The notes under the pieces are model-generated. The model saw only the letters and a program-made list of their open reading frames with translations, searched no databases and was not told where the DNA came from. From Deltaproteobacteria bacterium (lineage in GTDB: Bacteria; Desulfobacterota; Syntrophia; Syntrophales; JAFGHS01): a stretch of DNA of 64,000 bases. Each line of letters opens with the position of its first letter. Within the stretch, counting starts at the first letter, position 1. Both the position numbers and the translations under genes were made by a program. Shown here piece after piece: positions 18,327 through 25,146 of the stretch. The DNA lies in the NCBI GenBank assembly GCA_016930075.1, contig JAFGHS010000075.1, positions 1 to 64,000 of the forward strand. The letters are read 5' to 3'.

Positions 18327-18470
18327 CTTCGTGAAAAAGTCGCACCGCACCGTTCATGTCATTTCGACCCCGCATTTTGCGGGGGAGAAATCCTGAAATC
18401 ATTAAAGATTTCTCGTCGTCCCGCTTCAGCAGGACCCCTCACAATAACAGAATTCGACTTTTTACGACAG
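18327..18470. repeat. MITE-like foldback element (144 bp)
   Basis: The ends are imperfect inverted repeats (cttcgtgaaaaagtcg at 18327-18342 and, reverse-complemented, ctgtcgtaaaaagtcg at 18455-18470). The inside holds a second inverted pair, gagaaatc near 18385 and gatttctc near 18405. The build resembles the elements at 38590, 39193 and 45197. It fills most of the 363-base divergent gap between the GT4 gene and the WaaE-like gene; the rest shows nothing I can name. Confidence 0.65.
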
Positions 18471-18664
18471 CGTCAAACCTGATCTCCTATAACATAATCG
18501 AGGTCGGGGTTTCTATCATATTTCCCAAGAAATTTCATTGTTTTAATCAATTTCAGATTATGCTATGAATGGTCGATTTTTCCAGGGAATGTTAGAATCG
18601 TTATGATGGCATGAACAATCTGATGTTCAGGCGCCGCGGTGAGTGACATTAAACGGTAATAATA

Positions 18665-19444
18665 ATGGATAAAATACAACTTTCCGTTGCGATGATTACG
18701 AAAAACGAAGGCGAGAATCTTGCCGCCTGTCTCAACAGTATTGACTTTGCCGATCAGATTGTCATCATCGATTCGGACAGCACGGATGATACGAGGCAGA
18801 TCGCCGCCCGATTCGGTTGTGAATTATTTGTCGAACCCTGGAAGGGCTTCGGTCCGCAAAAACAAATGGCTGTCGATCGCTGCAAAAATCCGTGGGTTCT
18901 CATCCTCGATGCGGATGAGCGCATTCCGCAGGAGACAGCTGACGTCATAAAAAAAATCATAGCGTCTTCGGAAAATGATGTTGCCGGATACAGTTTTCCG
19001 CGGAAAAATTTCTTCCAGGGCAGATGGATAAGGCATGCCGGATGGTGGCCCGATCGTATTGTCCGCCTGTTTAAAAAAGACCGTGGCCGCGTGACGACCG
19101 ATCCGGTTCACGAATCGATCCATGTAGACGGTGCGGTGAAAGCACTCAACGTTCCTATCGAACATTATACGGAAAGCCGCTTGAGTAAAATACTGATTAA
19201 AATCGATCACTATTCAACACTCGGCGCAGAAGAGGCGTTTAAAAAGGGCAAGAAGACATCTATCGGGTCGCCGGTATGTCGTGCCGGAATCACCTTTTTT
19301 CAGGATTATTTTCTGAGGCTGGGCATCCTTGACGGGTCTCAGGGATTGACGCTTGCCATGACCGATTCCATCAATAAATTTTTTAAATACGCAAAATTAT
19401 ACGAGCTTCATCGCCGTCAGCAAAACCGGGACGGCAAACCGTAA
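18665..19444 (+). CDS. WaaE/KdtX-like GT2 core glucosyltransferase
   Basis: This is a 259-residue GT2 enzyme closely resembling the LPS-core beta-1,4-glucosyltransferase WaaE family. Visible motifs are SVAMITKNEGENLAACLNS at the start, VIIDSDSTDDT (about 33-43), PWVLILDADERIP (about 76-88), the GWWPDRIVRLFKK segment (about 127-139) and VHESIHVDG (about 146-154). Downstream, RLGILDGSQGLTLAM and the aromatic C-terminus are typical of the subfamily. It opens the plus-strand glycan locus and is followed by a second GT2 gene after 20 bases, so both are likely cotranscribed. Confidence 0.87.
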   Translation: MDKIQLSVAMITKNEGENLAACLNSIDFADQIVIIDSDSTDDTRQIAARFGCELFVEPWKGFGPQKQMAVDRCKNPWVLILDADERIPQETADVIKKIIASSENDVAGYSFPRKNFFQGRWIRHAGWWPDRIVRLFKKDRGRVTTDPVHESIHVDGAVKALNVPIEHYTESRLSKILIKIDHYSTLGAEEAFKKGKKTSIGSPVCRAGITFFQDYFLRLGILDGSQGLTLAMTDSINKFFKYAKLYELHRRQQNRDGKP

Positions 19445-19464
19445 ACATCACAAAAGTCGAGCGT

Positions 19465-20394
19465 ATGGACATCTCCTTCATCATTGTCAACTGGAATGCA
19501 AAGGCTCTTTTGCAAAATTGTCTCGAATCGATTGTCAAGACCGTAAGCGGCATCAAATACGAGATTATTGTTGTGGATAATGCCTCGGAAGACGGAAGCG
19601 CCGCTATGCTCAAGGATAAATGGCCTGCCGTCAAGCTTATCGAAAACACGAAAAATCTTGGATTCGGCACGGCCAACAATCAGGGCTTCCGCACAATGGC
19701 CGGCCGTTATGCCCTTTTATTGAATACCGATACGGTTTTGACGGACCATGCCGTGCAAAAATTATTTGCCTTTATGGAAAATCAGCCGGACGGCGCGGTT
19801 GCCTGCGGTCAGCTTTTAAATGCCGACGGCAGCAAACAAAATTCCATCGCCGGGTTCCCGACCCTTCTTACCCTCCTTGCCAATACCGCTTTGCTGGAAT
19901 ATTTGTTTCCCAAGCGATTTCCCAGCAAACGGTATCAACATCAGGCGCCTGTTGAAATTGATTCGGCTATCGGGGCCTGTATGATCATTCGCAAAAAAGC
20001 CCTTGATGCCGTCGGCATGTTTGATGAGCAATATTTTTTCTTTTTTGAAGAGACCGATCTGGCCTATCAGATGCGAAAGGCGGGCTGGAAAATCTACCAC
20101 GTTCCCGATGCCTTTATCTATCATCTCCAGGGGCAGAGCATCGGACATAATATTAAATCCCGCGTCGAATTTTACCGGTCCCGTTACCGATTCTTCAAAA
20201 AATGGAGAAGCAGGCCTTATTATGTCCTGATCCGGATCGCCGTTTTCCTGCGTTTATTCGTCGATTGGCTGCTGACGTCGGCTGCCGTTGTGCTGACGCT
20301 GGGAATGAATAAGTCTTTTAAAGGCAAATGGATCGTATACACCCGACTTTTCATGATGCATATTCGGGCCGGTGAAAATCGCCTGACACCATGA
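19465..20394 (+). CDS. GT2 rhamnosyltransferase-like protein (WbbL family)
   Basis: This 309-residue GT2 protein is related to WbbL-type rhamnosyltransferases. It has the N-terminal DISFIIVNWNAKALL, the nucleotide-sugar segment VVDNASEDGS (about 34-43), ENTKNLGFGTANNQG (about 57-71), the DXD-like LLNTDTVL (about 83-90), and FFFFEETDLAYQMRKAGW (about 190-207). A hydrophobic, basic C-terminal helix (about 255-280) suggests inner-membrane association. Donor specificity is inferred only from the family. It follows the WaaE-like gene and precedes the regulator gene. Confidence 0.83.
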   Translation: MDISFIIVNWNAKALLQNCLESIVKTVSGIKYEIIVVDNASEDGSAAMLKDKWPAVKLIENTKNLGFGTANNQGFRTMAGRYALLLNTDTVLTDHAVQKLFAFMENQPDGAVACGQLLNADGSKQNSIAGFPTLLTLLANTALLEYLFPKRFPSKRYQHQAPVEIDSAIGACMIIRKKALDAVGMFDEQYFFFFEETDLAYQMRKAGWKIYHVPDAFIYHLQGQSIGHNIKSRVEFYRSRYRFFKKWRSRPYYVLIRIAVFLRLFVDWLLTSAAVVLTLGMNKSFKGKWIVYTRLFMMHIRAGENRLTP

Positions 20395-20448
20395 GGTGAT
20401 GGTGCGATCGGCCCTTTTTGGAGGAACGCTTTTCCAGGAATTTTGTCC

Positions 20449-20477
20449 TTGACATCCTCCGTCGTTTCTAATACGTT
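20449..20477 (+). promoter_or_regulatory. Likely promoter of the EPS-type MarR regulator
   Basis: TTGACA at 20449-20454 is followed after 17 bases by tacgtt (20472-20477). Transcript start would fall near 20484, upstream of the ATG at 20518. This supports that start over the longer open frame beginning at 20443. Confidence 0.45.
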
Positions 20478-20517
20478 GCCGATCAATGTTCATAGCGTGA
20501 ACAATGCGGATTTCATT

Positions 20518-20886
20518 ATGTATAAGCCCGAAATGAACCATCTTCAAAATGAAGAATTGCTCAAAGTCCTCAGGGAAATTAATGATAATCCGGAGATAAC
20601 GCAACGCGAGCTGTCGTCAAGGCTCGGCATCAGTCTTGGTAAAATCAATTTTCTTCTCAAAGCTTCCATACAAAAAGGCTTGATCAAAGTCCATAATTTT
20701 AAAAAATCAAACAATAAAATCGCATATTTATATTTTATTACCCCTCAGGGTTTGGAAGAAAAAACCAGGACGGCCCATTATTTTTTAAAAAGAAAAGTTA
20801 AAGAGTACGAGAAGTTGCAAGAGGAAATAGCGCTTTTGAAAAAGGAAACCGGCGACGTTGAACTGCCGGCAGATAAGCGGGATTGA
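20518..20886 (+). CDS. MarR-family EPS-associated transcriptional regulator
   Basis: This 122-residue DNA-binding protein has a winged helix-turn-helix: NPEITQRELSSRLGISLGKI (about 23-42) forms the HTH and FKKSNNKIAYLYFITPQG the wing. A C-terminal coiled-coil helix follows (about 85-115, KRKVKEYEKLQEEIALLKKE). The organisation matches the small MarR-like family found beside exopolysaccharide and O-antigen clusters in many proteobacteria. The frame is open from a TTG at 20443, but a promoter overlaps that extension, so ATG 20518 is chosen. It probably regulates the export and glycan genes that start 280 bases downstream. Confidence 0.75.
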   Translation: MYKPEMNHLQNEELLKVLREINDNPEITQRELSSRLGISLGKINFLLKASIQKGLIKVHNFKKSNNKIAYLYFITPQGLEEKTRTAHYFLKRKVKEYEKLQEEIALLKKETGDVELPADKRD

Positions 20887-21169
20887 TAGATGTCCCGTTA
20901 TACATGTCATAGCGGGCGCCCATAACGCCTTAATGATAAGCCGCCTCAAAGCCCGGCGGGGTTTGCTGCGACGGGTGTTGTGGTCGGATTTAATGACTCC
21001 ATGTAACTCAAGGGGCGGAGCTGTATATAAACAGGGATGCTTTTCAATATAAGGATGACTGAAGCATGAAAAAAACTGAGCGAAGACTGCCGGTTTCTGC
21101 GCCGGGGGGATTGCTGTATCTTGTTGGCATATTATGTGATTTAGGTGCGGATGTGAGAGAGGTTGGAAA
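20887..21169. other. Non-coding gap before the O-antigen exporter genes
   Basis: These 283 bases separate the MarR-type regulator from wzm. No convincing gene, tRNA or rho-independent terminator is visible. I looked for the RfaH-responsive ops/JUMPstart core (ggcggtag) and did not find it; ggggcggagctg near 21014 is only superficially alike. The region probably holds the promoter of the export operon and any operator for the regulator. Confidence 0.5.
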
Positions 21170-22000
21170 GTGAATCCTCATACAAAGCAGCCTATTTCAC
21201 CGATGTCTTTATTCGGCAATCTTTGGCATAACCGAAGCCTCATGGCCGTTCTGGTGAAGCGGGAAATTATCGGGCGTTACAAAGGATCTGTTCTGGGACT
21301 GTTGTGGTCTTTCCTTAACCCGTTGCTTATGCTCGTTATTTACACGTTTGTGTTCTCCGTGATTTTCAAGTCCCGCTGGAGCATTAATGTCGATGAGCCT
21401 AAAACGCAGTTTGCCATCGTGCTGTTTGTGGGCATGATTGTCCACGGCCTTTTTGCCGATGTGATCAACCGCGCACCGCTGTTGATTACATCCAATGTCA
21501 ATTATGTTAAGAAAGTCGTTTTCCCCCTTGATATTCTGCCTTCCGTTACCATCGGCGCGGCCCTGTTTCACAGCCTTGTGAGTCTCGTTGTCCTCTTGGT
21601 TGCCTTTGTCATATTTAACAGTTATCTCAACTGGACTGCAATATTCATTCCTCTGGTGCTGCTGCCGCTCATCATTCTTACTCACGGCATTGCCTTGATG
21701 CTCGCGTCTCTGGGGGTGTTTTTCCGCGATCTGGGACAAACAACAGGCATTATTACCATGATCATGCTGTTTTACGCCCCTATATTTTACCCCGTGACGG
21801 CCTTGCCCGCGCCCTTTCGTCCCTGGATCATGGCCAATCCGCTGACCTTCATTATCGAACAGGCGCGCGATGTTCTCATCTGGGGGCGTCTGCCCGATTG
21901 GACAGGCTTGGGCCTGTACACGCTGGTGGCTCTGGGCGTGGCCTGGGCAGGCTATGCCTGGTTCCAGAAGACGAGAAAGGGTTTTGCCGATGTCCTCTAA
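21170..22000 (+). CDS. wzm: O-antigen ABC transporter permease Wzm
   Basis: Wzm is the inner-membrane permease of the ABC pathway that exports polymerised O-antigen from cytoplasm to periplasm. The 276-residue protein has an amphipathic cytoplasmic N-terminus containing VKREIIGRYKGSVLGLLWSFLNPLL (residues about 25-49), the ABC-2 signature. About six membrane segments follow, and the last loop is of the FYPVTALPAPFRPWIMANPLTFIIE type. The start is GTG at 21170 after gagagaggttgg. Its end overlaps the wzt start by 11 bases, so the two proteins are translationally coupled. Confidence 0.93.
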   Translation: MNPHTKQPISPMSLFGNLWHNRSLMAVLVKREIIGRYKGSVLGLLWSFLNPLLMLVIYTFVFSVIFKSRWSINVDEPKTQFAIVLFVGMIVHGLFADVINRAPLLITSNVNYVKKVVFPLDILPSVTIGAALFHSLVSLVVLLVAFVIFNSYLNWTAIFIPLVLLPLIILTHGIALMLASLGVFFRDLGQTTGIITMIMLFYAPIFYPVTALPAPFRPWIMANPLTFIIEQARDVLIWGRLPDWTGLGLYTLVALGVAWAGYAWFQKTRKGFADVL

Positions 22001-23390
22001 CATCATTGATCAGGTACCCGGTCCCCTTACGGATGATGTTTTATCTGTGGGAGAATCCATAGACGATGTGGCGATACGGGTCCGCAATCTGGGCAAGTGT
22101 TACCAAATTTATAATAAACCCAACGATCGGCTCAAGGCATCCATCTATCCCCGCCTGCAACGGCTGATCGGGCGGCAGCCCGGTCAATACTTTCGGGAGT
22201 TCTGGGCGCTTTCGGACGTTTCTTTTGACGTCAAAAAAGGTGAGACCCTCGGCATTATCGGCAGCAACGGTTCGGGAAAATCCACGCTGCTGCAAATGGT
22301 TTGCGGGACGCTTCACCCGACCTGCGGCAACATTCAAACCAACGGACGCATTGCTGCCCTTCTGGAACTGGGTTCCGGATTCAACCCCGATTTTACCGGT
22401 CGTGAAAATGTGTACATGAATGCCTCATTGCTGGGGTTAAGCACGGATGAAATCGACGATCGCTTTGATAAGATCGCTTCCTTTGCCGGCATCGGCGAGT
22501 TTATGGGGCAGCCGGTCAAGACGTATTCCAGCGGAATGTTTGTTCGTCTGGCATTTTCCGTCATCGCCCATGTCGATGCGGACATCCTGGTGGTTGATGA
22601 AGCGCTGGCCGTAGGCGATGCCGTGTTCACACAGAAATGCATGCGCTTTATACGTGATTTTCAGACCAGAGGCACCTTGCTTTTCGTCAGTCACGATATG
22701 GGAGCCGTCCGCAGCCTCTGCAAATCCTGCATCTGGCTTAAACATGGCCGAGTTGAACAGGCCGGCGCATCAAAAAACATCACGGAGGCTTATTTTCAGT
22801 TTACGACGCAGGAAATATATGGGGACCAGACCGTATTGACGTCATTGGCGCCTGCCGGAGAAGAGGAAACGTCTCCCCATGTCATCGATTATGGCGCTGT
22901 TGTTTCCATACAAGATAACCTGGAGGCGGCCAAAGGATGGAAAACCGGCAGGGCCGATGTCCTGTCCGTTTCGCTTACGCGTCTTTCGCCGGGACCGGAC
23001 GGCGTCTTTGAAGGCGGTGATCGTGTTTGCCTGACCGTACGGGCCAAAGCCCATGATGCACTGAAAAACCCGATTCTCGGTTTTCTGGTGCGCGACCGGT
23101 TGGGTCAGGATTTATTCGGCGAAAATACCCTGTCGTTTACAAAGCTGGCGCCGGCGTCGATTGAGGCAGGCATGATGTTCGAGGGCATTTTTGTGTTCCG
23201 ATTGCCCATGCTGCCGAACGGACAATATGCCGTCATGGCGTCCGTCGCGGATGGAGATCTTTTCAACAATATACAGCATCACTGGATGCACGACGCGCTC
23301 ATCATCAATGTTTCGTCAAGCAAAGTTCGATATGGACTCATGGGCATGACATTCGAACGCATAGAACTTGGAGTTATCCATGACCCGTAA
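21990..23390 (+). CDS. wzt: O-antigen ABC transporter ATPase Wzt with C-terminal extension
   Basis: This 466-residue ATPase partners Wzm. The nucleotide-binding domain spans about residues 20-260. It has Walker A GSNGSGKSTL (about 91-100), the signature YSSGMFVRLAFS (about 176-187), Walker B ILVVDEALAVGD (about 199-210) and the His-loop in VSHDMG. The extra C-terminal part (about 300-466) is beta-rich, with VLSVSLTRL, GDRVCLTVRAKA, ILGFLVRDRLGQ and GQYAVMASVADGD. It matches the carbohydrate-binding domain by which long Wzt proteins recognise a modified chain end before export. I chose ATG 21990, which has aaaggg eight bases upstream and overlaps wzm; the frame is open from 21870. Its stop overlaps the next start. 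Confidence 0.92.
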   Translation: MSSNIIDQVPGPLTDDVLSVGESIDDVAIRVRNLGKCYQIYNKPNDRLKASIYPRLQRLIGRQPGQYFREFWALSDVSFDVKKGETLGIIGSNGSGKSTLLQMVCGTLHPTCGNIQTNGRIAALLELGSGFNPDFTGRENVYMNASLLGLSTDEIDDRFDKIASFAGIGEFMGQPVKTYSSGMFVRLAFSVIAHVDADILVVDEALAVGDAVFTQKCMRFIRDFQTRGTLLFVSHDMGAVRSLCKSCIWLKHGRVEQAGASKNITEAYFQFTTQEIYGDQTVLTSLAPAGEEETSPHVIDYGAVVSIQDNLEAAKGWKTGRADVLSVSLTRLSPGPDGVFEGGDRVCLTVRAKAHDALKNPILGFLVRDRLGQDLFGENTLSFTKLAPASIEAGMMFEGIFVFRLPMLPNGQYAVMASVADGDLFNNIQHHWMHDALIINVSSSKVRYGLMGMTFERIELGVIHDP

Positions 23391-25128
23391 AACACTTCAC
23401 CAACTGTATGCCGAACATGCGGGCAAAGTGTCCGACAAGTGGTCTCTGTATTTAACGGAATATGATCGCCTCCTCGATGATTATCGCGAAAGTCCCATAC
23501 GCCTGCTGGAAATCGGCATACAAAACGGCGGTTCTCTCGAAATTTGGTCAAAGTATTTCAAACAAGCTGCGATACTGATCGGCTGCGACATCAATCCCGC
23601 ATGTGCGGGCTTGCGTTTCGATGATCCGCGCATCGGCGTCATCGTCGGCGATGCCAATGGTTCCGATGTCCGCGAACAGATTGTCCGGCGCACGCCTCAG
23701 GTCGACATCATCATCGATGACGGCTCCCATCAGTCGAGCGACATGATCAAGTCATTTGCCATGTATTTCCCGATGCTCGCAGATGGCGGCATCTACATTC
23801 TCGAAGATATGCATTGCAGTTATTGGGAAAGTTTTGGCGGCGGGCTTTTCCATCCCTTTTCGGCCGTCACCTTTTTTAAACATCTTGTCGACATCATCCA
23901 CTATGAGCACTGGGGCTATCCCGAGGTGCGCGCCGGCATATTCCAGGGCTTTTTTACAACCTGTGATTGTCATATCGATTTTGACGTGCTGTCTCAGGTG
24001 AAGTCCGTCGAGTTCATCAATTCCATATGTGTCGTTCGCAAAGCACCGGCTGCCGATGATGGTTCAGGCCGCCGCCTGATCGTGGGCGCTGCGGAAAAGG
24101 CAGCACCCGGAATGTCGGCGACGGATGAATCGAAGGCGCATCCTTTGGACGAGATGGGTAATGGGCAGGCGAGGCCGAAGCCGACAGAGGAATGTCTTGC
24201 CGATACCCAATACGAACGATTGCTGCGAGGCTACCGTGAAAAGCCCGTTTGCCTGCTGAAGATCGGGATGCAGAATGGCGGTTCCCTCGATTTTTGGTCG
24301 GAATACTTTAGCCAAGCCGCGATGGTGATCGGTTGCGACGTCGATCCCGCATGCGCGGGCTGGCACGCCGATGATCCGCTTATCAGCGTGATTGCCGGCG
24401 ATGCCCATTGTCCCGATGTGCGTGAACGGATTATCCGGAGCACGCCTCAGTTTGACATTATCATTGATGACGGATCTCATGTGTCGGGCGATATGATTAA
24501 GACGTTTGTAACGTATTTCCCGATGCTTACGGAGGGCGGCATTTTCATTGTCAGGAACATCGATGTGAGCTACAGAGAAAAAATGAATGCAGGACTTTTC
24601 GCAGGGCTGGTTGAGCCCTTTTCGGCGATGGCTTTTTTTAAGCATTTCGTCGATATTATCAACCATGAGCACTGGGGCTTTCCCAGGACGCGCGCCGATA
24701 TTCTCCAAAGCATTTTTACAAAATACAAATGTCATATCGGCGATGAAGCCCTTTCTCAGGTTCATTCCGTCGAGTTCATCAATTCCCTATGCGCCGTTCG
24801 CAAAGCGGCAGACGCCGATAATGGTTTGGGCCGCCGCATGATCGGCGGGACCGTGGAAATCGTGACGCCGGAAATCCTGCGGACCCACGGATCGGAATCG
24901 GGTCTTTTGGATCAGATATTTAATCCCTGGACGAGACTGGGCTGGGCGGAGGAGGACCTTGCCGATGCGAAATGGGTGCTTGCCGATACGGAATCAGCGC
25001 TTGCCGATGCTGAGCGGCAGATCGCCCAAATGACCTCAAGCCGTTCATGGAAGATGACGCGTCCGCTGCGGAAAACCGCACGGTGGATGATGAAACGGAT
25101 GCCGTTGTTGTCGTCGAAAAAAATGTAA
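23380..25128 (+). CDS. Tandem methyltransferase-like protein with C-terminal helical tail
   Basis: This 582-residue cytoplasmic protein holds two copies of a class I methyltransferase-like domain (about 1-220 and 275-490), alike over almost their whole length. Copy 1 has the SAM-site pattern LLEIGIQNGGS (about 41-51), GCDINPACAG, IIIDDGSHQSSD and ILEDMH. Copy 2 reads LLKIGMQNGGS and IVRNIDV at the same places, so two acidic residues expected in motif I and the post-motif loop are lost. A helical stretch built from the repeat LADA-x(3)-LADTE follows (about 520-545), then SRSWKMTRPLR, a tail motif shared with the protein at 39373. The ATG overlaps the wzt stop and has ggag upstream. The position next to wzt suggests modification or capping of the exported chain. 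Confidence 0.78.
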   Translation: MTRKTLHQLYAEHAGKVSDKWSLYLTEYDRLLDDYRESPIRLLEIGIQNGGSLEIWSKYFKQAAILIGCDINPACAGLRFDDPRIGVIVGDANGSDVREQIVRRTPQVDIIIDDGSHQSSDMIKSFAMYFPMLADGGIYILEDMHCSYWESFGGGLFHPFSAVTFFKHLVDIIHYEHWGYPEVRAGIFQGFFTTCDCHIDFDVLSQVKSVEFINSICVVRKAPAADDGSGRRLIVGAAEKAAPGMSATDESKAHPLDEMGNGQARPKPTEECLADTQYERLLRGYREKPVCLLKIGMQNGGSLDFWSEYFSQAAMVIGCDVDPACAGWHADDPLISVIAGDAHCPDVRERIIRSTPQFDIIIDDGSHVSGDMIKTFVTYFPMLTEGGIFIVRNIDVSYREKMNAGLFAGLVEPFSAMAFFKHFVDIINHEHWGFPRTRADILQSIFTKYKCHIGDEALSQVHSVEFINSLCAVRKAADADNGLGRRMIGGTVEIVTPEILRTHGSESGLLDQIFNPWTRLGWAEEDLADAKWVLADTESALADAERQIAQMTSSRSWKMTRPLRKTARWMMKRMPLLSSKKM

Positions 25129-25146
25129 ACACGGAAAGATAAGAAC

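Noticed and set aside
18538-18566. Promoter upstream of the WaaE-like gene (TTGTTT ... TATGCT)
   Set aside because: The spacer is 15 bases and the -35 is poor, so it falls below what I would list as a feature.
21005-21030. Possible ops/JUMPstart element (ggggcggagctg)
   Set aside because: It lacks the ggcggtag core that defines the RfaH site, and no stem-loop of the right type is seen.
21870-21989. N-terminal extension of Wzt inside wzm
   Set aside because: The extension is encoded in another frame of the conserved wzm C-terminus; ATG 21990 has a proper ribosome-binding site.
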